Shown in pieces: positions 1-7,056 of a DNA stretch of 64,000 nucleotides (positions are counted from its first letter, which is position 1; each line of letters starts with the position of its first letter). The DNA is taken from positions 2,666,001 to 2,730,000 of the forward strand of contig NZ_AP020337.1 of NCBI RefSeq assembly GCF_009176725.1, written 5' to 3'. A program made the translations under genes and the position numbers. Origin of the DNA: Pseudomonas sp. KUIN-1. GTDB taxonomy: Bacteria; Pseudomonadota; Gammaproteobacteria; Pseudomonadales; Pseudomonadaceae. The notes under the pieces were generated by a model. The model was not told the DNA's origin. It did no database searches and saw only the letters and a program-made list of their open reading frames with translations.

Positions 1-417
1 CATCAGAGCTTCGTCGGCAGCCACGGGCGGCAGCGCGACAAACCGCAGAAACGCATGCAGATGATGGGCCTCACGCCTTACCGATTTGAGGCGGCGATGC
101 AATTCACTGCCGAGTTTGTCACCGGCCATCATGGCGGTGCGATCACCGTGGGTCACGCGCCACAACACTTCGTACAGAAGGCTCCAGCGCTGATCGCCCC
201 GATAGTGCGAGGCGCTCTCCAGCAACTGCACCAACTCCAGCGGAACCCGTGCCTGAAAAGGCCCGGCTTCCCTGGGGTACTCTTCTTCACTGCCGAACAG
301 GTCGGCGGCATCCGGCGACTTCCAGCTGACCTGGCTGGGGTCGATTTCATGGCTCAACAGCCAGCGAGCCTGTTGTCGCCAGGTCTCGAACAGGTCGTCG
401 CAGTCGAGGCAGATCAT
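1..417 (-). CDS. UdgX-type (TIGR03915) DNA repair protein, N-terminal part, cut by window edge
   Basis: The gene runs off the left edge of the window, so only the first 139 codons are visible. The visible part reads MICLDCDDLFETWRQQARWL and continues through a helical stretch with HYRGDQRWSLLYEVLWR, which matches the N-terminal domain of the TIGR03915 family. In Pseudomonas this domain is usually fused to a uracil-DNA glycosylase-like UdgX domain. UdgX proteins bind uracil in DNA very tightly and form covalent complexes; whether that domain is present here cannot be seen. The ATG at 415-417 overlaps the stop of the radical SAM gene (ATGA), so the two are translationally coupled and share the LexA-controlled promoter upstream. 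The family call rests on pattern and neighbour. Confidence 0.75.
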   Translation of the reverse strand, partial: MICLDCDDLFETWRQQARWLLSHEIDPSQVSWKSPDAADLFGSEEEYPREAGPFQARVPLELVQLLESASHYRGDQRWSLLYEVLWRVTHGDRTAMMAGDKLGSELHRRLKSVRREAHHLHAFLRFVALPPVAADEALM

Positions 418-1634
418 CCCCACAGGCCCATTTGCTGAGGCTGAGGCCGGTCGCGCAACTGGTGATGCAGGAACTCGCTGGTGGTTTCCGCGTGCGGCGG
501 GTGGTAATCACTGGTAATGATGAACGGCTTGGCCTTGGCCAGTATGCAGCGCATGCGGGTGAGGTCTTCGTAGCGGATGCGTCGCTGTCTGCGCAGCTCG
601 ACCAGCCGCTGCGTGGTGCGGATGCCAATACCCGGCACCCTGGCGATCAGCGCCGGGTCCGCCTGGTTCAGGTCCAGCGGGAAAACCTGGCGGTTGCCCA
701 GCGCCCAGGCCAGTTTAGGGTCGATGTCCAGCGCCAGATCACCGGGGCCGTCGAGCAGTTCACCCGCGGTAAAACCATAGCCGCGCAGCAGAAAGTCAGC
801 CTGATACAGGCGATGCTCGCGCATCAGAGGCGGTGCCGCCAGGGGAACGCTGTTGGGGCTGTTGGGTATCGGGCTGAACGCAGAATAGTAGACCCGGCGC
901 AGCTTGAAGTTGCTGTACAGCGACTGCGCGCTGTGCAGGATGGTGCTGTCGTCGGTGGCATCGGCACCGACAATCATCTGCGTGCTCTGCCCGGCAGGCG
1001 CAAAGCGCGGCGAGCGAGGCTCGTTGCGCACCGTCTGCTCACCGGTGTAAATCGTCTGCATGGCCTGCTTGATCGACGCGACGTCTTTTTCCGGGGCGAG
1101 GGTCTGCAGGCTCAGGTCAGTTGGCAGCTCGATGTTCACGCTGAGACGGTCGGCGTAGCGGCCGGCCTTTTCGATCAGCGCCGGATCGGCGTCAGGGATG
1201 GTCTTGAGATGGATGTAGCCGCGAAACTCATGCACCTCGCGCAACAGCCGGGCAACTTCGACCAGTTGCTCCATGGTGTAGTCCGCGGAGCGAATGATCC
1301 CGGAACTCAAAAACAGCCCGCTCACGCAATTGCGGCGATAGAAGTCCAGGGTCAGGGTGACCACTTCTTCGGGAGTGAAGCGCGCACGGGGCACATCGCT
1401 GGAGCGACGGTTGACGCAGTACTGGCAGTCGTAAAGACAGAAGTTGGTCAGGAGGATTTTCAGCAGCGACACGCAACGCCCGTCCGGCGTGTAGCTGTGG
1501 CAGATGCCCATGCCATTGGTGGAACCGAGCCCGGACTTGTCCTGCGAGCTGCGCTTGGGTGCTCCACTACTCGCGCACGACGCATCGTACTTGGCGGCGT
1601 CTGCCAGAATGCTGAGCTTGTCGATAAGCTGCAT
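414..1634 (-). CDS. Radical SAM protein, putative DNA modification/repair (TIGR03916 family)
   Basis: This 406-residue protein has the radical SAM cluster motif CLYDCQYC at residues 66-73 (Cys66, Cys70, Cys73), which should hold a 4Fe-4S cluster that cleaves S-adenosylmethionine. A Gly-rich SSG segment follows. Near the C-terminus the stretch LIARVPGIGIRTTQRLVELR is a helix-hairpin-helix DNA-binding motif. The combination fits the family annotated as putative DNA modification/repair radical SAM proteins, which is almost always paired with the TIGR03915/UdgX gene, as here. The start at 1634 was chosen because an AAGGGG ribosome site lies just upstream and the reading frame beyond it runs through the promoter and LexA box. 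The substrate of the radical chemistry is not known for this family. Confidence 0.85.
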   Translation of the reverse strand: MQLIDKLSILADAAKYDASCASSGAPKRSSQDKSGLGSTNGMGICHSYTPDGRCVSLLKILLTNFCLYDCQYCVNRRSSDVPRARFTPEEVVTLTLDFYRRNCVSGLFLSSGIIRSADYTMEQLVEVARLLREVHEFRGYIHLKTIPDADPALIEKAGRYADRLSVNIELPTDLSLQTLAPEKDVASIKQAMQTIYTGEQTVRNEPRSPRFAPAGQSTQMIVGADATDDSTILHSAQSLYSNFKLRRVYYSAFSPIPNSPNSVPLAAPPLMREHRLYQADFLLRGYGFTAGELLDGPGDLALDIDPKLAWALGNRQVFPLDLNQADPALIARVPGIGIRTTQRLVELRRQRRIRYEDLTRMRCILAKAKPFIITSDYHPPHAETTSEFLHHQLRDRPQPQQMGLWG

Positions 1635-1648
1635 GAAGTGCCCCTTGA

Positions 1649-1668
1649 CTGTTTGTATATACAGTATA
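1649..1668 (-). promoter_or_regulatory. LexA (SOS) box overlapping a -10 element
   Basis: Positions 1649-1664 read CTGTTTGTATATACAG, which fits the LexA consensus CTG-N10-CAG with a TATATA core. On the minus strand it overlaps a candidate -10 hexamer TATACT at 1663-1668. It lies 14 bp upstream of the radical SAM start codon. Binding of LexA here would block the promoter, so the operon is predicted to be DNA-damage inducible. The match is seen directly; the regulation is inferred. Confidence 0.85.
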
Positions 1669-1778
1669 GGGAGGCGTGCAGTGTCACAAGTACCGCACGG
1701 CGGAGTTGTGCGTGGCGATTCTGAAACTGATCTGCGCGGGAGTTTATCTGCGTGGCTGGAAAGCAAGGTGCCGGCATG

Positions 1779-1797
1779 AATGTTATTTAATAACATT
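1779..1797. promoter_or_regulatory. Zur-box-like palindrome 1
   Basis: This is a perfect 19-bp palindrome: arms AATGTTATT and AATAACATT around one T. It agrees with the gammaproteobacterial Zur consensus (AATGTTATA-N-TATAACATT) at nearly every position. It sits upstream of the metal ABC importer and so predicts zinc-responsive repression. The site is also about 145 bp upstream of the divergent radical SAM start, but LexA is the likelier control there. Confidence 0.8.
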
Positions 1798-1810
1798 TAT
1801 CCGGTTGATA

Positions 1811-1825
1811 TGTAATACTGTAACA
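1811..1825. promoter_or_regulatory. Second Zur-like site
   Basis: TGTAATACTGTAACA fits the core TGTTATANNATAACA at all but two of its defined positions. Its centre is 30 bp from the centre of the first palindrome, close to three helical turns, which would place two Zur dimers on the same DNA face. It lies 23 bp upstream of the small TTG-started gene. This copy is less symmetrical than the first. Confidence 0.5.
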
Positions 1826-1847
1826 AATAGTTGCAGGTTACTTTTAC

Positions 1848-1994
1848 TTGAAAAATCCTCCTGACGCTTCGACAGCAAGCGCTTCGATAGCAGGTTCCGT
1901 GCTGGCTCAGTCGGCCTGGAAGCGCGTCCTGTTTTCCCTGGCGATACTGATATTGCTCTGGCTGGCCATTGGCTGGTCGGTGGCGATTCCATGA
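1848..1994 (+). CDS. Small single-pass membrane protein heading the zinc importer operon
   Basis: This 48-codon frame starts with TTG and encodes a hydrophilic N-terminus (KNPPDASTASAS) followed by one hydrophobic helix (VLFSLAILILLWLAIGWSVA), and ends in a stop that overlaps the ATPase start (ATGA at 1991-1994). No ATG or GTG lies between the upstream in-frame stop (TAA at 1821) and the TTG; a weak AGG lies 10 bases before the TTG. The stop-start overlap, hydrophobicity pattern and position between the Zur boxes and the ABC genes argue that it is translated. It could be a small accessory subunit of the importer. I do not recognise a named family. The start codon is the least certain part. 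Confidence 0.6.
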   Translation: MKNPPDASTASASIAGSVLAQSAWKRVLFSLAILILLWLAIGWSVAIP

Positions 1995-2737
1995 GTGCCG
2001 CCATCGCTCTGGAAAACCTCACGGTGGCGTATGAACGCCGCCCGGCCGTACACCACATCAGCGGGCGCTTCGAGGCCGGTAGCCTGACGGCTATCGTCGG
2101 GCCCAACGGCGCGGGTAAATCGACGCTGATCAAGGCCATCGCCGGCACCATGAAGCCTGCTCAGGGGCGCGTCGACCGGGGGCGTCTGGCAACCCGCACA
2201 ATTGGCTATCTGCCGCAGGCCGCAGAAATCGATCGCAGCTTTCCGCTGAGCGTTGCGGATACGGTTTCGATGGGCGCCTGGCACAGCATCGGCCCGTTTC
2301 GCAGCCTGACCCGCAATCACGCGCGTCTGACCGGCGAGGCGCTGACGACTGTCGGCCTTGAGGGTTTTGAAGGGCGTAGCGTGGGCTCGCTGTCGTCTGG
2401 CCAGTTTCAGCGGGTGTTGTTCGCCAGGCTGCTGTTGCAGGACGCCTCGGTGATTCTGCTGGATGAGCCGTTCACTGCCATCGACGCGCGCACCACGCGT
2501 GATCTGTTGCAACTGGTGCGCGCCTGGCACGGGCAGGGGCGCACGGTGATTGCCGTACTGCACGATATCGAACAGGTCCGTCAGCACTTTCCGCAAACCC
2601 TGTTGATGGCTCGCGAAGCCATTGCTTGGGGTGAGACCTCGCATGTGCTTAGCGACGCCAACCTGCGCAAGGCGCGCAACATGGCTGAATACTGGAGCCC
2701 GGATGCCTTGTTGTGTGATGCCGAGGACGACGCATGA
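1991..2737 (+). CDS. Zinc/manganese-type ABC transporter, ATP-binding protein
   Basis: This is a 248-residue ABC ATPase with Walker A GPNGAGKST, signature LSSGQ, and Walker B VILLDEP. It powers import of a divalent metal across the inner membrane with the permease and binding protein encoded next. Its start overlaps the stop of the small membrane gene and its stop overlaps the permease start (both ATGA), so the four genes form one tightly coupled operon. The Zur-like boxes upstream and the ligand set of the binding protein point to zinc. It is the ZnuC/TroB type by family; this may be a second zinc system beside the canonical znuABC, which is not in the window. Confidence 0.9.
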   Translation: MSAAIALENLTVAYERRPAVHHISGRFEAGSLTAIVGPNGAGKSTLIKAIAGTMKPAQGRVDRGRLATRTIGYLPQAAEIDRSFPLSVADTVSMGAWHSIGPFRSLTRNHARLTGEALTTVGLEGFEGRSVGSLSSGQFQRVLFARLLLQDASVILLDEPFTAIDARTTRDLLQLVRAWHGQGRTVIAVLHDIEQVRQHFPQTLLMAREAIAWGETSHVLSDANLRKARNMAEYWSPDALLCDAEDDA

Positions 2738-3603
2738 TGCTCTATAGCCTGGTGGTTGAGCCGTTTATCGAATTCGGCTTCATGCGCCGCGCGCTGGTGG
2801 CGTGCCTGGCGCTGGGCATCGGCTCGGGGCCGGTCGGCGTGCTGTTGATGTTGCGGCGTATGAGTCTGGTGGGCGATGCGATGAGCCATGCGGTGCTGCC
2901 GGGCGCGGCGGTGGGTTTCATGGTCGCCGGTCTGTCGTTGCCGGCAATGGGGTTCGGCGGCCTGATCGCCGGGCTGGCAGTGGCCTTGCTGTCCGGTCTG
3001 GTGAGTCGACTGACCTCGTTACGCGAAGACGCCAGCTTTGCCAGCTTCTACCTGACCTCGCTGGCCGCCGGGGTGCTGATCGTGTCGCTGCATGGTTCCA
3101 GCGTCGATCTGCTGCACGTATTGTTCGGCACCATTCTGGCCATTGATGACACGGCGATCTACATGGTCGGCAGTATTGCCTCCTTCACCCTCATTCTGCT
3201 GGCGATCATCTATCGCCCGCTGGTGCTGGAGTGCTTCGATCCGGGCTTTCTGCGTGCGGTCGGCGGGCGCGGCTCGCTGTACCACGTTCTGTTCCTGCTG
3301 CTGGTGGTGCTCAACCTGGTCGCAGGCTTTCAGGCGCTGGGCACGCTGATGGCGGTGGGCATGATGATGCTGCCGGCAACCGCCGCACGTTTCTGGACCC
3401 ACTCGCTGAGTGGCCTGATGGTGATTTCGACGCTGCTGGCGACCTTGTCCGGGCTGATCGGGCTGATTGTTTCCTACCACCTTGGCGTCGCCTCGGGGCC
3501 GGCCATTGTGCTCATGGCCAGTGCGTTCTACGGCATCTCCCTGTTGTTCGGGCGCACGGGCATCGTGCGCCGGCTGTTTCCCAAACCTCACCTGGCTCAC
3601 TGA
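2734..3603 (+). CDS. Metal ABC transporter permease (ABC-3 family)
   Basis: A 289-residue integral membrane protein with about eight hydrophobic helices, of the ZnuB/TroC ABC-3 class. The stretch MLRRMSLVGDAMSHAVLPGA is the conserved early region of this family (SLxGDAxSHAxLPG). It forms the membrane channel for the metal and docks the ATPase encoded just upstream. The ATG at 2734 overlaps the ATPase stop by four bases. The gene for the periplasmic binding protein follows after 12 bp. Confidence 0.9.
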   Translation: MMLYSLVVEPFIEFGFMRRALVACLALGIGSGPVGVLLMLRRMSLVGDAMSHAVLPGAAVGFMVAGLSLPAMGFGGLIAGLAVALLSGLVSRLTSLREDASFASFYLTSLAAGVLIVSLHGSSVDLLHVLFGTILAIDDTAIYMVGSIASFTLILLAIIYRPLVLECFDPGFLRAVGGRGSLYHVLFLLLVVLNLVAGFQALGTLMAVGMMMLPATAARFWTHSLSGLMVISTLLATLSGLIGLIVSYHLGVASGPAIVLMASAFYGISLLFGRTGIVRRLFPKPHLAH

Positions 3604-3615
3604 AAAAGGTACGTC

Positions 3616-4512
3616 ATGAAACGATTGATGATGTTGAGTTCCCTGGCTGCACTGGCGCTGTCGGCATTCGCCAGCCTGGCCCAGGCCAAACCGCTCGAAG
3701 CCGTTGCCTCGTTCACGGTCATTGCCGACATGGTCAGTACGGTCGGCGGTGATCGTGTGCACGTCAGATCGCTGATCGGTCCGAACGGCGATCCACACGT
3801 CTACGAGCCGACACCGAGTGACGCCCAGGCGCTGAAAAACGCCGATCTGGCATTTGTCAGCGGCCTGCATCTGGAGGGCTGGATGGATCGTCTCATCAAG
3901 GCTTCAGGCTACAAGGGGCAGCCGGTGGTGCTGTCCGAGGGCATCAAGACCCGCAGCATGGATGAGGACGGCAAGCGCATTGTCGACCCGCATGCCTGGA
4001 ACAGCGCGGCCAATGGGGTGATTTATGTGCGCAACATCGTCGCAGCGCTGAAGAAAGCCGATCCGGAAGGGGCCAGCGTGTATCAGGCCAATGGTGATCG
4101 CTACATCGTCGAGTTGCAGCAACTGGACACCTACGCCCGCGATCAGATCCGTTCGATTCCGGCTGCCAGACGCAAGATCCTCACCTCTCATGACGCGTTC
4201 GGCTACTTCGGCGATGCCTATGGTGTGACCTTCCTGTCGCCGCTGGGCTTGTCTACCGAGTCTGAGGCGTCGGCCGCCGATGTGTCGAAACTGATCCGTC
4301 AGATCAAGACCGAACATGTCAGTGCCTACTTCTTCGAAAACTCCAGCGACCCGCGCCTGGTCAAGCAGATAGCCGAAGCCAGTGGCGCTCAGCCAGGGGG
4401 TGAACTGTACGTGGAATCCCTGTCGCCTGCCGACGGCCCGGCGTCAACCTACGCGAAGATGTTCCGTTACAACGTCGATACCCTGACTGCGGCGATGAAG
4501 CGCAATCAGTGA
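3616..4512 (+). CDS. Metal ABC transporter substrate-binding protein (zinc-type, cluster A-I)
   Basis: The 298-residue protein has a clear signal peptide (MKRLMMLSSLAALALSAFAS ending LAQA) and is periplasmic. Metal ligands can be placed by motif: His61 (GDPHVYEP), His126 (DPHAW), His192 (SHDAFGYFG) and Asp273 (PADGPASTYA). This His-His-His-Asp set is the TroA/zinc type; manganese binders usually have Glu in the third place. The His-rich loop seen in many ZnuA proteins is missing, so it resembles a loop-less, high-affinity binder. An AAGG ribosome site precedes the ATG. Zinc is inferred from both ligands and the Zur boxes; manganese is the main alternative. Confidence 0.88.
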   Translation: MKRLMMLSSLAALALSAFASLAQAKPLEAVASFTVIADMVSTVGGDRVHVRSLIGPNGDPHVYEPTPSDAQALKNADLAFVSGLHLEGWMDRLIKASGYKGQPVVLSEGIKTRSMDEDGKRIVDPHAWNSAANGVIYVRNIVAALKKADPEGASVYQANGDRYIVELQQLDTYARDQIRSIPAARRKILTSHDAFGYFGDAYGVTFLSPLGLSTESEASAADVSKLIRQIKTEHVSAYFFENSSDPRLVKQIAEASGAQPGGELYVESLSPADGPASTYAKMFRYNVDTLTAAMKRNQ

Positions 4513-4518
4513 GTTTGA

Positions 4519-4555
4519 AGCTGCCCGGCGCTCTGATCACAGGCGCCGGGCAGCT
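4519..4555. terminator. Bidirectional terminator-like hairpin
   Basis: Arms AGCTGCCCGGCGC (4519-4531) and GCGCCGGGCAGCT (4543-4555) form a perfect 13-bp stem with an 11-base loop. It sits between two convergent genes (metal-binding protein and aldose epimerase). There is no run of T on either side, so it may act as an mRNA 3' stabiliser or a weak terminator. Confidence 0.6.
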
Positions 4556-4562
4556 CAACGCT

Positions 4563-5711
4563 TTAGTCGTTGAGGAATTTGAACACAGTGGTCTGGGTGT
4601 AGGCCTTGCCGGGATCCAGTCGGGTGCTGGGGAATTTCGGCTGGTTGGGCGCATCGGGATAGTGCTGCGTTTCCAGGGTAAAGGCGCCCCAGTGCGGGTA
4701 GACCTTGCCTGCCTTGCCGTGAATGCTGCCATCCAGGAAGTTACCGGTGTACAGCTGCACGCCGGGCTCTGTGGTGAACAGTTGCAGTCTGCGGCCTGAT
4801 TGCGGATCGCTGACCTCGGCGGCCAGTTTCTTCACATCACCCTTGGTGTCGAGCACCCAGTTGAAATCAAACCCGCCTTGCTTGGGTTCGGCGTATTTCA
4901 ACTGCTGGTGATCAGCCTTGATGTGTTTGCCGAACGCGGTGGGCTTGAGAAAGTCCATGGGCGTGCCAGCCACAGCAGGCAGTTCACCGGTCGGGATCAG
5001 CTTGTCGTTGACCGGGGTGTAGTGCGAGGCGTGAAGGGTGGCGACCTGTTTGAGCACATCACCACTGCCAGCGCCGGCCAGGTTGAAATAGCTGTGGTTG
5101 GTCAGGTTCAGCACCGTCGGTTTGTCGGTGGTGGCGCGGTAGTCGATCTTCAGCTCGTTTTTTTCATTCAGGCTATAGGTCACTTCAGTCAGCAGGGCAC
5201 CCGGAAAGCCCATCTCGCCGTCCGGCGACAGGTAGGTCAGCTTCACGCCGACCGAATCACCGCTCTTGGTTTCTTCTGCCTTCCACAGACGCTTGTCAAA
5301 ACCCTGCGTGCCGCCGTGCAGCGCGTTGGTCTTGTCATTGAGCGGGACCTGATAGGTTTTGCCATCCAGACTGAATTTGCCGCCTGCCAGCCGGTTGCCG
5401 AAGCGGCCGATGGTCGCGCCGAAATAGACCGTACCGTTGTTCTGGTAGCCCTGCACATCGTCGAAACCCAGGACGATGTCTTCGACCTTGCCGGCCTTGT
5501 CAGGTACCAGCAGCGATTGCAGCGTCGCGCCGTAGGTGATGATGCTGGCCTGCACGCCGTGACTGTTGCGCAGGGTGTATTTTTCGACGGCAGAGCCGTC
5601 GGGCAGTTGGCCGAACGCGCTGTGTTCGCTGGAGAGTGCGGCGGCCTGTGCGGTCAGGGTGCTGATCATCAAGGACAGTCCAAGGGTGCTGAGAAGCGCA
5701 TGTTTTTTCAT
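4563..5711 (-). CDS. galM: Periplasmic aldose 1-epimerase (galactose mutarotase)
   Basis: A 382-residue mutarotase of the GalM fold that interconverts alpha and beta anomers of aldoses. Conserved features are NLTNHSYFNLAG (catalytic His), FDFNWVLD, and LETQHYPDAPNQP near the C-terminus (catalytic Glu). Unlike cytoplasmic GalM of E. coli it has a signal peptide (MKKHALLSTLGLSLMISTLT followed by AQAAA), so it should act in the periplasm and present sugars in the right anomeric form to the neighbouring AraF binding protein. Its promoter region carries one copy of the operator-like sequence also found upstream of araF, which links the two transcription units. Confidence 0.9.
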   Translation of the reverse strand: MKKHALLSTLGLSLMISTLTAQAAALSSEHSAFGQLPDGSAVEKYTLRNSHGVQASIITYGATLQSLLVPDKAGKVEDIVLGFDDVQGYQNNGTVYFGATIGRFGNRLAGGKFSLDGKTYQVPLNDKTNALHGGTQGFDKRLWKAEETKSGDSVGVKLTYLSPDGEMGFPGALLTEVTYSLNEKNELKIDYRATTDKPTVLNLTNHSYFNLAGAGSGDVLKQVATLHASHYTPVNDKLIPTGELPAVAGTPMDFLKPTAFGKHIKADHQQLKYAEPKQGGFDFNWVLDTKGDVKKLAAEVSDPQSGRRLQLFTTEPGVQLYTGNFLDGSIHGKAGKVYPHWGAFTLETQHYPDAPNQPKFPSTRLDPGKAYTQTTVFKFLND

Positions 5712-5737
5712 CTGATCTGCCTGCTTTTATTGTTATT

Positions 5738-5760
5738 GGTAAGACTATTTGATCGGATTC
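5738..5760 (+). promoter_or_regulatory. Shared sugar-regulon operator, copy 1 (upstream of galM)
   Basis: The sequence GGTAAGACTATTTGATCGG followed by ATTC matches the copy upstream of araF at 21 of 23 positions. It begins with TGGTAnGACTA, which resembles half-symmetric operators of FadR-type GntR regulators. It ends 27 bp upstream of the galM start, close enough to affect transcription initiation. The regulator is not encoded nearby. Confidence 0.6.
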
Positions 5761-5811
5761 AAGCCGATGCATGGATGTATAGCCTATAAAATGGTGCTTG
5801 AAAAATAAATT

Positions 5812-5829
5812 GTAATACTATTTAGTAGT
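5812..5829 (+). promoter_or_regulatory. Weak third copy of the sugar operator
   Basis: GTAATACTATTTAGTAGT shares GTAA-x-ACTATTT with the two better copies. It lies in the 280-bp divergent region between galM and the lactonase gene, so it could serve the lactonase side. The match is partial and may be chance in an AT-rich stretch. Confidence 0.3.
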
Positions 5830-5991
5830 GCCATCGTCGCGGAAGGCTTGTGACTTACCTTAGCCGATCTGTCGAATTTTTTGCCATGCAGCCCGAACGC
5901 CGTGCAACGGGTCGGCGCAGGCAGAGGTTGGACAAGACCGCGACACAAACATCCAAAAGTGCCTTTACAACAATAACAAAGGACATTTTTC

Positions 5992-6864
5992 ATGAACTGG
6001 CTGCCCGTTTCCGAGCACCGTTTCAAGCTGGCCGAAGGCGCCTTCTGGGATGCCGAGGAGCAGGCTTTGTACTGGGTCGACATTGCCGGGTTTCTGGTGT
6101 GTCGGCTGGTCGCCGGGCAGATCCGCCAATGGCGCATGCCGGAGCCAGTCTCTGCATTTATTCCGACCGAGCAGGGTGATGCACTGGTGACACTGGCCAG
6201 CGGCGTCTATCGCCTGGACCTGGGCTCCGACAAAACTTCTTTACGACCATTCTGCGTGGCAGACCCCACCCCCGGCAATCGGGCCAACGAAGCCCGCTGC
6301 GATGCGCGCGGTCACCTTTGGCTTGGCAGCATGCAGAACAACATCGATGCCGAGGGCGGCGACGTGCCTTTAGTGCGTCGTTCAGGCGGGTTGTTCCGCG
6401 TTGAACCTGATGCCCGGGTGACTCGTTTGCTGGACGGGCAGGGCATCGTCAACACCCTGCTGTGGAATGAAGAGGGCAGTGTGCTGTACAGCGCCGATAC
6501 CCTGGACGACGTCATTTATCACTATCCGGTGCTTGCAGACGGTGGTCTGGGGCCACGCAAGGTATGGGCGGCGAAACACGATCGAGGCTCACCCGACGGC
6601 TCGGCGATGGATGCCGAAGGGTATGTCTGGAATGCGCGCTGGGGTGGCAATTGCCTGATCCGCTTTGCCCCGGATGGCAGCGTTGACCGGGTTGTCGAGC
6701 TGCCGGTCAGCCATCCCACCAGTTGTGTATTCGGCGGTCCTGGCCTGGAGACGTTGTACGTCACCAGTGCCGCCCCTGCCGATGCAAATGGTCGCTTCGA
6801 CGGCGCGCTGCTGATGGCGCAGGTTGGCGTCAAGGGCACGCCGTGTCAGCGGTTCGCCGGTTGA
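5992..6864 (+). CDS. SMP-30/gluconolactonase/LRE family sugar lactonase
   Basis: A 290-residue six-bladed beta-propeller lactonase that hydrolyses sugar lactones to aldonic acids. The four metal ligands of the family can be placed: Glu15 (LAEGAFWD), Asn99 (RANEAR), Asn154 (IVNTLLWNE) and Asp202 (GSPDGSAMD). No signal peptide is present, so it is cytoplasmic. Its position between a periplasmic mutarotase and an arabinose-type importer suggests that it opens L-arabino-1,4-lactone or D-galactonolactone in an oxidative sugar pathway; the dehydrogenase and dehydratase steps are not in this window. The ATG at 5992 follows an AAAGGA ribosome site. Confidence 0.88.
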   Translation: MNWLPVSEHRFKLAEGAFWDAEEQALYWVDIAGFLVCRLVAGQIRQWRMPEPVSAFIPTEQGDALVTLASGVYRLDLGSDKTSLRPFCVADPTPGNRANEARCDARGHLWLGSMQNNIDAEGGDVPLVRRSGGLFRVEPDARVTRLLDGQGIVNTLLWNEEGSVLYSADTLDDVIYHYPVLADGGLGPRKVWAAKHDRGSPDGSAMDAEGYVWNARWGGNCLIRFAPDGSVDRVVELPVSHPTSCVFGGPGLETLYVTSAAPADANGRFDGALLMAQVGVKGTPCQRFAG

Positions 6865-6962
6865 GAGGTTGAGAAACACGTCGCGCCGCCGTCTGTTTAC
6901 GACGGGAGCGTGGTTGTAGATGCAAGGGTGACATTAGGTTACATAGCGGTCATCCGTTATAT

Positions 6963-6985
6963 GGTATGACTATTTGATCGGCTTC
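6963..6985 (+). promoter_or_regulatory. Shared sugar-regulon operator, copy 2 (upstream of araF)
   Basis: GGTATGACTATTTGATCGG followed by CTTC. It differs at only two of 23 positions from the copy upstream of galM. It lies 71 bp before the araF start and probably binds the same regulator. The conservation over 23 bp in otherwise unrelated intergenic DNA is the evidence. Confidence 0.65.
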
Positions 6986-7056
6986 GGACGCTCCGGCGTT
7001 TGCAACCGCCACCTCGCTGGTCGCTGTAGCTATTCAATAAAAATAAGGAGTTAGCT

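Noticed and set aside
432..1724. A 430-codon open frame on the plus strand
   Set aside because: Antisense to the radical SAM gene; low-complexity composition rich in Arg, Gln and Val and no family resemblance.
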